NCBI RefSeq assembly: GCF_019575955.1
Contig: NZ_CP080575.1
Span: 1,488,001 to 1,552,000 of the forward strand
Source of the DNA: Nesterenkonia pannonica
GTDB taxonomy: Bacteria > Actinomycetota > Actinomycetes > Actinomycetales > Micrococcaceae
Length of the DNA stretch: 64,000 nucleotides
Direction: 5' to 3'
Position numbers and translations under genes: made by a program. Positions 41,574-51,847 of this stretch are shown here, piece by piece. Below the pieces are notes generated by a model that was not told the origin of the DNA, searched no databases, and worked only from the letters and a program-made list of their open reading frames with translations. Each line of letters opens with the position of its first letter. Position 1 is the stretch's first letter.

Positions 41574-42748
41574 ATGGAACGAAACCTAGGGCGCTTCGAT
41601 GAGAGGTCAAAGACGATCGTAGAGCTAGAAGAAACCCGAAAGTACTTGCTCGAGCAGGGCATCAAGGCTGGGCTCACCACCACCTTGCTGGCCAACCGGG
41701 CCATGGAAAAGGGCGTCCCCATATTTGCGGACCACAGGAACCGGCTCATCATGAAAGTAAGCAATCGCCGCGTCCGGTTCGAAGGCGCACACTCCAACCT
41801 CAACGACCGCCTCGCCCGGCGCTGCACACGCTACAAGGACGTGACCACCCGGCTTCTGCTCAACGAAGGTGTGCGGGCACCGGAGAACGTCGCGTTCAGA
41901 CGTGACCAGCTCCACGAGGCCTGGAGCTGGGCGTCGCACCAGATACCCGTAGTGGTTAAGCCGCACAACGGGAGAATGGGCGCCTCCGTCCACATCGGCA
42001 TCACTGAGTTCGCAGACTTCGAAAAGGCGTTCCACGACGTGGCAGACCAGTCTGAGTACGTGCTGGTCGAGCGATTCGTCGACGGTGTGGAACACCGCGT
42101 CCTCCTCATCTCCGGCAAGGTCGCAGCCGCCGCCAGGCGAGTGCCCGCCAACGTGATCGGCGACGGCACCTCCACCGTGACGGAGCTGGTCGATGAGAAG
42201 AACCGGCTCAGGACCGAGTCGCAGAATCCCGTCCACTACCAGATTCTCGTGGACGACATCGTCGTCAAAGAGCTGGAGAAGCAGCAGCTCGAACTGGAGT
42301 CCGTGCCGGAAGACGGCCAGCAGGTGTGGCTGAGGCCGAACTCGAACGTACATAGCGGCGGCGATGGAGTCGACGCGACCGACGAACTGACCGAAGAGGA
42401 GATCGCCCTGGCCGAATCCGTGGCCCAAGCAATCCCAGGACTGCGCGTGGCAGGAATCGACATGCTTCTTCCCCGCAACGGCAACGGCGAGAAGCCCTAC
42501 GTGCTCGAGGTCAACAGCAACGCCATGATCACCGGCCACCACTATCCATGGGTGGGCCAGAGCAGAGACGTCGCCAGCATGCTGATCGACGCCATGTTTG
42601 CCGATGCATCGGCGGGGGAGAAAGCGCCCCTGCGAGAAGCCGACCCTGCCACCGTGCAGCTTACCCCGACAACGCATCGCAGCTGCGCAAGAAGGCCCGT
42701 GCACTTCGGCGCCGACTGCAGGGGCAGAAGTCTGCTAAGCCCGAGTAG
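41574..42748 (+). CDS. ATP-grasp enzyme resembling the cyanophycin synthetase ATP-grasp domain
   Basis: About 390 residues. It contains the CphA-like ATP-grasp module: a linker with TRYKDVTTRLLLNEGVRAPE, PVVVKPHNGRMGASVHIGI, YVLVERFVDGVEHRVLLISG, AAARRVPANVIGDGTSTVTE, and the metal-binding AGIDMLLP and YVLEVNSNAMITGHHYP. Such enzymes activate a carboxylate as acyl phosphate and join it to an amine. The Mur-ligase half of full CphA is absent; the C-terminus is a short basic tail reached after a frame change near 42662. AGTAAGC at 41756 probably hides Ala-Gly. Substrate unknown; a MurF-like ligase lies 13 kb upstream. Confidence 0.72.
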
Positions 42749-42771
42749 CCGAGCTGACCCGATGCGTCGCC

Positions 42772-43167
42772 TCAGACGCCCTCATCCAGCAGCGCCCTCA
42801 GCTGTTCCAGATCCTGCCGGATCGCTGCGGCGTCCCGCTCGAACTCCTCATCAGTGAGGTCCCTTTGGCGGAGTGTGAAGACGATCTCAGAACCTTCAGG
42901 GTGAGGGATGACCCGCAGAGGATTGTGCACCACCTGTCCCGAGGGCAGTCGTACGTCATGGTCCAGCACGCCGAATGCGTTGTGGGGCGCGAACGTGAAA
43001 GACACCTCGCCCATCGGGGACTGGGCGACCAGAGCGGAGCCTCCTCTGCGGACATCGCTCTGAGCCAGTCCAGCTGCCCACCGCGGCAGATTCTCCGGGT
43101 CAGCAGCGAACGCATACACCTCCGCAGCATCGCGTGCGATCACCGCACTAAGGTGGAGGCTTCTCAT
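42772..43167 (-). CDS. SRPBCC (START-fold) family protein
   Basis: 131 residues with a polyketide-cyclase/START-like helix-grip fold: SLHLSAVIARDAAEVYAFAADPENLPRWAAG at the N-terminus, SFTFAPHNAFGVLDHDV mid-chain, and an amphipathic C-terminal helix (LEQLRALLDE). Ligand unknown. ATG 43167. Reads without interruption. Followed on the same strand by two AHSA1-type genes, but 50 bases separate them. Confidence 0.75.
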   Translation of the reverse strand: MRSLHLSAVIARDAAEVYAFAADPENLPRWAAGLAQSDVRRGGSALVAQSPMGEVSFTFAPHNAFGVLDHDVRLPSGQVVHNPLRVIPHPEGSEIVFTLRQRDLTDEEFERDAAAIRQDLEQLRALLDEGV

Positions 43168-43219
43168 CGTGCCATCACTCCATCCAGTGAGACGAACGCG
43201 GTGATGCACACGCTGCGCA

Positions 43220-43680
43220 TCAGGCTGCCAGCAGCTGGTCCAGACGGGCGTAGGTGATCTCCATTCCGTCAGTCATACCGGTTCCCAGGACCATGTCGCG
43301 CTGTTCTGCACTGGCGTATGTGATCACCAGTGACAGCAGCGTCCCGCCCCGACGGGGATGAATGTCTGCTCATTGCGTGCCAGCGGTCCCTCGATTCCCT
43401 CCATGCTCTCCAGGGATACTTCCCGGCGCGGTGGAACGCTCTCGAGGAGCTCACCCCGATCGCGAAGGTGTGGCCCTCCACGCCCGGGCTGGGCTCGAAC
43501 ACGTACCGGTAGTGCTCGCCGACGTGCACGGCTGGAGTGCACTCGGCAATGGACCAGCCCTCAGGCCCATACATCCATCGGCGTATCAGCTCAGAGTCGT
43601 GGTGGGCGTGCCATACCTGCTGGAGAGTGCCGCGGAGCACCCTGGTGATCCGAACCCGATCGTCCCCTATCAGGGTCCAT
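43220..43680 (-). CDS. AHSA1/ATPase-activator-like START protein (second of pair)
   Basis: About 150 residues of the Aha1-like START fold: VRITRVLRGTLQQVWHAHHDSELIRRWMYGPEGW near the start, PAVHVGEHYRYVFEP, then a TGMTDGMEITYARLDQLLAA tail recognised as the family C-terminus. Lost bases lie near 43350 and 43465, and the 5' end is frame-shifted, so the ATG at 43680 is a reasoned guess; it overlaps the preceding gene's stop by 11 bases. Function usually unknown, often paired with ArsR regulators, which are absent here. Confidence 0.65.
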
Positions 43681-44193
43681 TCGAGTGCCCTTCCGGGGCG
43701 AAGGTCACCGGGTCCGAGACGACCTGGTCTATCTGAGCCATAGCAGCCTTTGTGCCCTCGACGACACCCATAGAGACCAACTTCTCCATGGCTTCCGGGG
43801 AGGGAAGGTGGCGGTGCTGGTGAGCCGTGAGCCGTCCGGCGTCTCGCCGAGTGCGAACAGCACCCGAACCGATGGCATGTCGGACGAGGGCGTACCATCC
43901 TCGTCGGTCCAGCCGTCCTGCACCTCGAAAGAATGGCCTTCCTCGACGGCGAGGAAATCCCAGAAGTAGAACGAACGCGTGCCGTCCGGCCCCGTCATGA
44001 AGTACTCGCTGCGCCCGCCGGGAAAGAGATCATGCCTGGTAAAGGTTGCTGGGTATCCCGGCGGTCCCCAGAATCTCTCGATCTGGCGAGGGTCGGCGTA
44101 GCCATCCCATAGTCGACGCACCGGAACGGGAAAGTCAGCGACGACGTTCATCGTCAGGTTCTCAGAGTCTGTGGTGACGGAGATGACGGGCAT
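43670..44193 (-). CDS. AHSA1-like START protein (first of pair)
   Basis: About 175 residues: NVVADFPVPVRRLWDGYADPRQIERFWGPPGYP (the family WxxxxDP...FWGPP pattern), FYFWDFLAVEEGHSFEVQDGW and LTSTATFP, with a C-terminal helix AAMAQIDQVVSD read after a frame change near 43795. ATG 44193 chosen; an in-frame GTG 15 bases upstream is possible. Operonic with the following START gene by overlap. Confidence 0.68.
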
Positions 44194-44504
44194 GATGCTG
44201 GCTTTCACGGTCGGGGAGCGGGACCGTCTTCGGCAGCAGCGCATATAGCTTACTGATGCGCATGTGTCAGAGGCGTTCGTGCGCGTCCAATATGGTCTGT
44301 GCCCTGCGGATAGCGCCGGAGTCGTTTCAGATTAGGCCGCTCAAACACCTTGGTCAATAGGGGCTATATCGGTTCGATGACGGCCATCATTGTGGATATG
44401 CGGCTATATTCATCGAGTCGGATGCAACTTTTTCGCCGCTGCGGGCGACTCATGGGCAGCACCCCGTGGTGGCCTCCACGGAACGAGCCATGAGAAGAGG
44501 ACCG
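44194..44504. other. Intergenic region, AT-richer, no gene seen
   Basis: 311 bases between the divergent START gene and the OmpA-type lipoprotein. It is AT-richer than its surroundings (GGCTATAT occurs at about 44363 and 44403, TTTTTCGCC near 44430) and must hold both promoters. I see no ORF, tRNA or recognisable riboswitch. Confidence 0.5.
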
Positions 44505-46253
44505 ATGATTCGTAAGAACCAGTCCGCCACGATCAGCGCCGCCGCACTCGCAGCACTTCTGGGCCTCTCAGCCTGCGGCTCTGAGGAGCAGGCCTCGTTC
44601 GAAGATGCAGATCCCGCCGGCAGTCCCGAACCCGCGGAGGGCACAGGGGAGAGCGAGCAGGACGAGGCCGAGGGCCAGGAGACGGAGGAGAGCGTCGAAC
44701 CTGCTGACCCGGAAACCGCGGAGGCTGACGGCGTGGCCGCATCGGCGACCTTCTTCCCGCACTACGGAGGCAGCCTCTCAGGCGATGTGACGTTGGAGGC
44801 CGTCATCGGCCCAGTGGTGCGCGACGGTGATCTTGCGGCCCTCTCCATGGACTTCGACTACCAGGAGGGCGAGGATACGCTGAGCACCATCAACGTCCTC
44901 CACGGCCTAGCCGGAGTGGCCGACGGCAGCCGAGCTTATGGCCAGGTGCGACTGATCGACCCGGACGCGATGACGGTGGCCGAGCTGGCCAGGACGGAGC
45001 AGGGCGAAGGGAGCATCGCTGCTGCGTCCGGTTCCTCCGGTGACCGCGCTGCAGGGCGGGCGGAACCAGGCGACACCCTGAACTGGTACGGCGTCTTCGC
45101 CGCACCCGAGAGCGATACTGTCAGCGTTCTGCTGCCGCACTTCGGCCTGGTGTCCGACGTCCCGGTGATGGAGGGAGATCTGGACGAGGCCAACTCCACC
45201 GACGAGAGCCTCGACCCTTCGGATGTGGCCGGTCAGAGCCATGAGCTGGTGAGCTGGCGTGATACCCCGAGTACACCGTCGAGATCGAAGGGGATGAGAC
45301 GACCGTCAGCCTCCCTCCGACGTGCTCTTCGACGTCGACTCCTCGGATCTGTCCTCCGATGCGGAGGAGGCGCTGCAGACGGCGGCGGAAGAGATGGCCG
45401 GCACCGAGGGCGGAGAGCTGCGGATTGTCGGGCATACCGATGACGTCCTGGACGAGGAGTACAACCAGGCCCTGTCGGAGGAGCGAGCCGAGGCCGTGCA
45501 CGATCAGCTCGAGGAGATCGCCGACCTCGATGCCTTCGACGACGTATCCGTTACGGGGAGTCCTTCCGCGAGCCCATCGCGGACAACAGCTCCGACGAGG
45601 GCCGTGCCATGAACCGACGAGTGGAGCTGCATTTCACCACGGTGACCGAGCCTGACGAGCGGGCGGTGGAGGGAGAGCTTCCTGAACCGGAAGGACCAGT
45701 CGGAACTGCTGACGAGAGCATCACCGTCAACGCCGGTGACAGGGGTCCCCATGCCGACGAAGAGGTCATTCTCAGCGTGGACTCGCTGGAGCGGCATGAT
45801 GGCCTGATGGTGGCGGGCATCCGGGCCGAGGCGACCGAGGAGGGCGCGAACCTGAACTGGCCCTTCGCCCTTGGGGCCGGAGGAGCGCACCGGGCTGGTG
45901 TCAGCCAGGTCGGCTCAGTGGACCTGCCGTACTTGGTGGCAGGGGACCACTGGGGCGAACCGCTGCGGTACTTCGTCACCGACGTGGAGGTCGACGAAGA
46001 GGATCCCGAAGAGTCCGACGTCTCAGGTCGGGACTATCACCGGCTCACCGACGTGCTCTTCGGCAGCTACCGGGACTATGACGAAGGTGACTCGGCAGTC
46101 GCCTACCTCGTCTATCCAGATATTGGGGGCGAGGAGCTGACCCTGGAGTCACCGGGCGAGCATGAGGGCACCGACTGGTTCCTCCGGCAGGTCGGGGTCA
46201 ACCCTTGGCGCTTGGAAGACATTCCGGTCACAGAGTTCGACCTGCGTGAGTGA
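44505..46253 (+). CDS. OmpA-domain lipoprotein with acidic linker
   Basis: Exported lipoprotein of about 580 residues. Signal peptide with lipobox GLSACGS near residue 24; residues 28-75 almost entirely Glu/Asp/Pro/Ala/Thr. A beta-rich middle follows, then an OmpA-like peptidoglycan-binding domain (DVLFDVDSSDLSSDAEEAL; LRIVGHTDDVLDEEYNQALS; GRAMNRRVELHF) around 45320-45640, and a further 200-residue acidic domain of unknown fold. Frameshifts lie near 45265 and 45555. RBS AAGAGG precedes ATG 44505. OmpA modules are uncommon in Gram-positives; a cell-wall tethering role is inferred. Confidence 0.75.
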
Positions 46254-46298
46254 CGAAGAGCTCACTGCCAGCACCCTCGGCGTATAGAGTCCGGAGGC

Positions 46299-47446
46299 AT
46301 GGACGAGAGAGCCCTGCCTGAGTCCGAGCGCCGCACGGACACTCCTCGTTCCCAAGGCCTCGCGGACGCCATTTGGGGCCTGTGGCCGTTGATGAGCTGG
46401 GGTATGCCCGTGCTCATCGTCTTCTTCCCTGCAATATCGCCTCCAGGGGGAGGGTGGCACGCTCTGGTGCTTCTTCTCCTGTCACCGGTGATCGTGGGCG
46501 GGGCGGGACTGCTGGGCTCACTGCCGAGAATGCTGCTCCGGCGGGCCGGGCACACCTCCGCGCCCGCAGGAATGCTGTGGCTGCTCATCCTGCACTGGTG
46601 GTCATGGATACCGATCATCCTGACCTTTCGCGACGTCACCGATGGCCCTGTCCCCTCGCTGCTCACCCATATGCTCCCGGTCGGACTTTCGCACGAAAGC
46701 CAGGACACTCTTCAGATGGTTGCTCTCGCTGTTCTGATCTTCAGCTGGGCGGCGATTCTGGTCAGTGCGGCGTCGAAGAGGCCACCCCGCCAGGTGCGTC
46801 TCGGACTCGCTGCCGGGTACGCGGCCGTGGCTGCAGCGCCGGCGCTCGCTGCTCTGGGCGTGGTGATCGCCGCAGCGGACAGCGCATCCCAGCAGGACGC
46901 CGCCGGGGACCGCCCCACCGTGGTGCGTCAGCTGTCGACGGACGAGCAGCGTGAGCGCTACGAGTCCCGATACCTCGAGCTCCAAGAATCAGTGGTGCCT
47001 GTGCGGGAGGCGGTCTCCGCGGAAGATTGGGAGGCGACGGCCCGGCTGGACGGCTACGACGCGGAGCGCTCACCCACCGGATTCGACATCTACTACCTGT
47101 CCCTTCACTTCTCCAAGGACATATCCCTGGACGATGAGGTTCTCGAACAGGTTCATGAAGCGCTCACCGGTTCCGGATGGGAGCCAGCTGCGTCGTTCGT
47201 CGAACCTGCCACGGACTACGAGCACGCCAACGGGGCAGAGCTGCGCATCAACGACAGCGGGGAGCGGTTTGCGCTCCGCGTCACCTCGCCTCAGTGGTGG
47301 AGCGACCCCCAGGCTCTGCGGAACCTGCGGAGGACGACATCCCGAGAACACCTGAAGAGATGGAAGAGGCCCTCGCCGAATTGGAGGGCGAGGAGAGCGA
47401 GGAGGAGCCGCTCTACGACCATGACGAGTGGCCAGATGCTCCCTGA
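46299..47446 (+). CDS. Membrane protein with extracytoplasmic acidic domain, unrecognised
   Basis: About 382 residues. Four to five helices in the first 190 residues (LMSWGMPVLIVFFPAISP; ALVLLLLSPVIVGGAGLLG; MLWLLILHWWSWIPIILTF; ALAVLIFSWAAILVSAA; AAAPALAALGVVIAAAD), then a soluble domain of about 180 residues with TARLDGYDAERSPTGFDIYYLSL and a Glu/Asp-rich tail. A lost base near 47325 hides the final 40 residues. Preceded by the OmpA lipoprotein with a 45-base gap; possibly cotranscribed. I do not recognise a family. Confidence 0.6.
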
Positions 47447-47550
47447 CCTGAGAGGGACGGACTGTGCCGCGTCACGGGATGCCCGCAGCCCCCGCCTATG
47501 AGGCAGACAGGAGTCCGTGCCTCAAAGTGGTGCGGGTGAGACAATGACCT

Positions 47551-48022
47551 ATGACCAAGCTCACGGACTTCACCGCCACGACTCTGCAGGGAGAGGACCG
47601 AGCGCTCGCCGATTTCGACGGTGACGTGGTGCTGGTGGTCAACACAGCCTCCAAGTGCGGCCTCACGCCGCAGTACGAAGGCCTGCAGAAGCTCCACGAG
47701 ACCTACAGCGATCGGGGCTGACCATCTTGGGCTTCCTCCAACGATTTCGCCCAGGAGTCCGGGGACAGCAGTGACATCGAGGAGTTCTGCCAGGTCAATT
47801 ACGGGGTCAGCTTCCCGATGTTCGACAAGGTGCACGTCAACGGCAAGCACACGCACCCTCTCTTCCAATGGCTCAAGGACGAGCGCTCCGGGCTCCTCGG
47901 CGGAATCCATCAAATGGAACTTCACCAAGTTCCTGATCAATCGCAATGGGGAAGTCGTCCAACGGTTCTCACCTCAGACCAAACCTGAAGACCTTGCCGA
48001 CTCCATAGAATCGGCTCTCTAA
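47551..48022 (+). CDS. Glutathione peroxidase/thioredoxin peroxidase (Gpx) family
   Basis: About 158-residue thiol peroxidase. [23 protein letters not shown] contains the peroxidatic Cys; the second family motif reads [12 protein letters not shown], with Ser in place of the Cys of [22 protein letters not shown] carries the catalytic Trp-Asn. Cys-type, not selenium-type: the TGA at 47719-47721 lies elsewhere and results from a lost G in the GGGG run. Other breaks lie near 47738 and 47895. Reductant likely thioredoxin or mycoredoxin. Confidence 0.85.
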
Positions 48023-48081
48023 ACCTGCCGCGACCGATATCTGCCGCTGAGGTGCTGCGCCTATGGGTAAACTCGTGCGGC

Positions 48082-48924
48082 GTGACAGCGATCCACTCCA
48101 CCAGCGAAGCACCTGAGCCCACTGTGGGTGGCACGCCCTGCACGCCGCAACCCCGCACGCACGCCGATGAGCTCCTCCGACAACGGCCGCTCGGGGCGCC
48201 GCAGTGCCCCCGCGGCCCCCAGCTGCAGCTGATCCGGCAGACCTCGAGCCTCGGCGCGGAAGCAGACCTCCAGCGGGCCCTCGACCTGCTGCAGAGCACA
48301 CGCGAGCCAGACGTGGGGCCGATGCTGCGCATCTACCGGCCCCAGCCGACCGTCGCCTTCGGGCAGCGGGACGCGAAGCTCCCCGGCTTCGAAGAAGCCG
48401 CACGCCGCAGCCGCGCCCTCGGGTTCGAGCCCTCGTCCGTCGAGCCGGAGGACGGGCAGCCGCCTACAGCCCCGGGTCCTCGTGGTGGACCACATCGAGC
48501 CGGACGCAGACCCCATCCGCGAATCCCAAGATCGATTCGTGGCATTCGGAGAGCTCTTCGCCGACGCGCTGCAGAACGCCGGACTGGATGCCGTGATGGC
48601 GCCCCTTCCCGCCGAGTACTGCTACGGAGACCACTCCGTGCATGGCATCCACCCGACCAGGCCGACGTCCGGCTGAAGCTGGTCGGCACCGCCCAGCGAC
48701 AGGTGGCCAGCGGGTGGCTGTTCTCCACCTCCATCGTCATCGAAGACGGCCCACGCATCCGGCGCGTGCTCGCCGAGGTGTATGACGCGCTCGGGCTGGA
48801 GTGGGACCCGCTGACCGCAGGATCAGCCGACGAGCTCAACCCCGAGCTCACCGTCCACAGCGTCGAACAGGCCATCCTCGAGACGTACAGCACATACTGG
48901 AACGTGCTCGAACCTATCGGCTGA
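48082..48924 (+). CDS. Lipoate-protein ligase A-like protein
   Basis: Biotin/lipoate A/B protein ligase fold, about 280 residues. RIYRPQPTVAFGQRDAKLPGFEEA, LVRRAGGRAAAYSPG (the RRxxGGxxV/AxHxxG lipoyl-binding motif, normally with His) and VRLKLVGTAQRQVASGWLFS (catalytic Lys) are visible. Frameshifts lie near 48443, 48478, 48640 and 48665. The start is uncertain: GTG 48082 gives a long unstructured lead, and translation may begin nearer LQLIRQTSSLGAEAD. Role: attaching lipoyl/octanoyl groups, or a related transferase. Confidence 0.72.
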   Translation: MTAIHSTSEAPEPTVGGTPCTPQPRTHADELLRQRPLGAPQCPRGPQLQLIRQTSSLGAEADLQRALDLLQSTREPDVGPMLRIYRPQPTVAFGQRDAKLPGFEEAARRSRALGFEPSSVEPEDGQPPTAPGPRGGPHRAGRRPHPRIPRSIRGIRRALRRRAAERRTGCRDGAPSRRVLLRRPLRAWHPPDQADVRLKLVGTAQRQVASGWLFSTSIVIEDGPRIRRVLAEVYDALGLEWDPLTAGSADELNPELTVHSVEQAILETYSTYWNVLEPIG

Positions 48925-48943
48925 CCAGGCCCCAGACACAGAA

Positions 48944-48988
48944 ACGCCCGGGCCCCCACGCGTCATGCGTAAGGAGACCCGGGCGGGT
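48944..48988. terminator. Bidirectional terminator between convergent genes
   Basis: GCCCGGGCCCCC and GGAGACCCGGGC pair around an inner ACGC/GCGT stem, giving a long GC-rich hairpin between the ends of the LplA-like gene and the convergent metallo-hydrolase gene. Confidence 0.7.
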
Positions 48989-49004
48989 CCGCGGGAGCGT
49001 CAGA

Positions 49005-49643
49005 TCACTCGGCGCTCTTGAGCGCCTCCTCCACGTTGGGCTTCTCCGTGCCGATGGTGGTGGACGGCCCGTGCCCCGTGTTGACCTGCGTCTGATCCGG
49101 GAGCTCGAACAGGCGGGATTTGATGGAATCCACAATGGTCTCGAAGCTGCTGTAGGAGCGCCCGGTGGCCCCTGGGGCCGCCGTTGAACAGCGTGTCGCC
49201 CGAGAAGAGGACAGGCTCGCCGTCGAGATTCTCTGCGTAGTAGCACGTGGAGCCGGGGAGTGGCCAGGTGTGTGAATGGCCGTCAGGACCGTCTCGCCGA
49301 TGGTGAAGGTGTCTCCGTCGGCGATCTTGACCTCGGGCTCAGCATCTCCGTACACCTGCTCCCAGAGGACCTTGTCGTCCCAGTTCAGGTGAATGTCGCC
49401 GCCGACGCGGGACTGGACATCCCGGACCTGTCGGATGTGGTCGTCGTGGGCATGGGTCAGCAGGATCGCTGCGACCCGACGGCCGCCCACCTGCTTCTCC
49501 ACCGCGTCGGCATCGTGCGCGGGGTCGATGATGATGACCTCCTCCTCCGTGCCGACGAACCACACGTTGTTGTCCACGTTGTGCGTCTCTCCGTCCAGGG
49601 AAAAGGTTCCGGAGGTCTCCAGGTGCTCAATGCGTGCGCTCAT
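49005..49643 (-). CDS. MBL-fold hydrolase, probable S-formylmycothiol hydrolase partner of MscR
   Basis: Glyoxalase II-like metallo-beta-lactamase-fold hydrolase of about 213 residues. Metal ligands: LLTHAHDDHIRQVRDV (HxHxDH), HTPGHSPGSTCYY (His), SGDTLF (Asp) and the final NTGHGPSTTIG (His). Lost bases near 49255 and 49172 break the middle. It directly follows mscR, the usual actinobacterial pair in which the dehydrogenase makes S-formylmycothiol and this enzyme is thought to hydrolyse it. Confidence 0.85.
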   Translation of the reverse strand: MSARIEHLETSGTFSLDGETHNVDNNVWFVGTEEEVIIIDPAHDADAVEKQVGGRRVAAILLTHAHDDHIRQVRDVQSRVGGDIHLNWDDKVLWEQVYGDAEPEVKIADGDTFTIGETVLTAIHTPGHSPAPRATTQRISTASLSSSRATRCSTAAPGATGRSYSSFETIVDSIKSRLFELPDQTQVNTGHGPSTTIGTEKPNVEEALKSAE

Positions 49644-49701
49644 GAGGTCGTCCTCTCGTATCCGTAGTGGTGGTGCTGCATATGCGGCTTGGCTGCTGAT
49701 C

Positions 49702-50796
49702 TCAGGCGTCGATCTCGACCACGGACCGCAGTACCTCGCCGCGGTTCATGGTGTCGAAGGCGGTCTGAACGTCTTCGAGGCGGACCTCTCGGTGACGAAG
49801 GCGTCGAGGTCGAGACGACCCTGCTGATACATGTCCACCAGCATGGGGAAGTCGCGGGAGGGAAGGCAGTCGCCGTACCAGGAGGACTTCAGGGAGCCGC
49901 CCCGGCTGAAGAAGTCCTGCAGGGAAGCTCCAAGGTGAGGGAGGGGTCGGGGACGCCGACCAGCACGACCCGCCCGGCGAGGTCCCGGGCGTAGAAGGCC
50001 TGCTTGTAGGTGGCGGGCACCCTGACCGCGTCGATGACGACGTCGGCGCCGAAGCCGCCGGTCAGCTCGCGGATGCCTTCGACCGCGTCTGTCTCCCCGG
50101 AGTTGATGGTGTGGGTGGCGCCGAGTCTGCGGGCGGTCTCCAGCTTCCGGGGTCCAGGTCCACGGCGATGATCTTTGTGGCACCTGCGAGCTTCGCACCT
50201 GCGACCGCTGCGGTGCCCACGCCTCCCACACCGATGACGGCCACCGACTCGCCGCGCTTGACCTCGCCGGTGTTCATGGCAGCACCGATGCTTACCATCA
50301 CCCCGCAGCCGAGCAGCCCCACCGCGGCGTTGGAGGCCTCGTCCACGTCGTCGACGACGGTGCACTGTCCGGCGGCCACGAGCGTCTTCTCCGCGAAGGC
50401 GCCGATGCCCAGGGCGGCCTCGAGCTCAGTGCCATCCTCCAGCGTCATCCTCTGGGACGCGTTGTGGGTGTCGAAGCAGTACTGCAGCTGACCCTTCCGG
50501 CATGCGCGGCACTCGCCGCACACGGCACGCCAGTTCAGAATGACTTTGTCGCCCACGGACATGTTGGTCACGCCTTCACCGATCTCGGAGACGCGGGCAG
50601 TGGCTTCGTGGCCGAGCAGGTAGGGAAAGTTGTCCCCGACCTCACCCTGCTGGAAGTGCTGGTCGGTCTGGCACACCCCGCAGGTGAGAACGTCGACGAC
50701 CACTTCTCCCGGTCCGGGATCAGGGATCACGATCTTCTCCACCGTGGCCGGTGCGTTCTTGGTGAGAGCGACGATTGCGTTGACGGTCTGAGGCAC
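49702..50796 (-). CDS. mscR: S-(hydroxymethyl)mycothiol dehydrogenase
   Basis: Zinc- and NAD-dependent medium-chain dehydrogenase that oxidises the formaldehyde-mycothiol adduct; also acts as MSNO reductase. Catalytic zinc site [14 protein letters not shown] and GHEATARV; structural lobe [15 protein letters not shown]; cofactor site [42 protein letters not shown] is characteristic of the mycothiol branch. About 365 residues. Start GTG 50796 follows AAGGAG. Breaks lie near 50155, 49933 and 49785. Upstream of the MBL hydrolase on the same strand. Confidence 0.9.
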
Positions 50797-50920
50797 GGTG
50801 TTCTCCTTGAGCGGGGAGCCTGAAAATCCCATTCAACCATTGGCACCGCCACCGACTCGATCGTTTTCCTCTGTGAGACGCGCCTCGCCGCTGACGGGGA
50901 CGATCAGCCGATGCGTCTGC

Positions 50921-51499
50921 TCAGCCGGTGAACGCCCAGGAGAACTGAATCACGATGCTCGCGAAGGCGCCCAGGAAGACCAGAGCCACCAGTGCCCACC
51001 ACCACGCTGCCGTGAGCTCGCGGACGCGGGGAGGCACCGAAATCACCCCGGTGAGGATGTTGCGGGTCGTCACGACCACGAAGAGAGGGATCACGGCCGA
51101 CCACACGACCATGCAGTAGGGGCACAGAACCCCTATGACATACACGGCCGAGTACCAGAGCCAGATGCAGAAGCCGAAGGCGAACGTCGCCCCGGCCTGC
51201 ACGCCCCAGTGATACCAGCGCGGGAGCTTCGCTCCGGCAAGGATCGTCACCGCGACGAGCACCATCAGGGAAAGCCGACGACGCCCAGAAAGATGTTCGG
51301 GAATCCGAAGGTGGAGGCCTGCCAGGCGTTCATCACCTCGCCGCACGAGACCCACGGGTTCACATCGCAGGCCGTGACGTGGTCAGGATCCCCACAGCAT
51401 CACCCGCTCATGGAGGAGGAGGAAGCTGGCCGCAGCTCCGACGAGCGCGCTGACCAGCAGCCACACCCCGTAGGCGCGGTCCTTCACAAGATGCGACAT
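50921..51499 (-). CDS. Vitamin K epoxide reductase family protein
   Basis: Four- to five-helix membrane oxidoreductase of about 192 residues that reoxidises DsbA-like thiol oxidases using menaquinone. The loop Cys pair is CDVNPWVSCGEVM; the active-site CxxC is VLCPYCMVVWSAV. A frame change near 51385 and another near 51272. ATG 51499. No DsbA-like partner is adjacent, although VKOR proteins are sometimes fused to one. Confidence 0.85.
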
Positions 51500-51847
51500 G
51501 CCCCATGCTATGCCGTTCACCTGGTCATAGATGTGCATGTGCCATACTGAAAGACATCGAGGGCAGACCACACCTGATCCTTGAGAAAGCTTTGAATGCA
51601 GAGCTGCGGCAGGCGCCCGTCGTGAACCACCAGAACGAAGGTACGCACGGAAAGCCACAGAGCAAGTCGCCGCCGCAGATGCTGCGCAGACCATAGTCCG
51701 GCATCGGGCTCTCGCGCAGAGCGCGCCTCACACAGCGGAGGCAGCGCCCGGGGAGGAGCAGGTCGGGCGTTCGAAGGACGAGACAGAGCCGTCGTCCGGC
51801 GTTGAGTGTGGCTCCGCTGGAGGTCGGCGGAAATGCATTGGCCCACC
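51500..51847. other. Intergenic/leader region before rne, no gene seen
   Basis: 348 bases between the divergent VKOR gene and RNase E. Frames here lack codon bias and family matches. It contains runs of self-complementary GC-rich sequence (for example GCTCTCGCGCAGAGCGCGC near 51710), consistent with a long structured rne leader, but I cannot assign a specific element. Confidence 0.45.

Noticed and set aside
47719-47721. TGA in the glutathione peroxidase gene as selenocysteine
   Set aside because: The active-site position (ASKCGLT) already has Cys. The TGA appears only because a G is missing in GGGG just before it; restoring it gives the family sequence.
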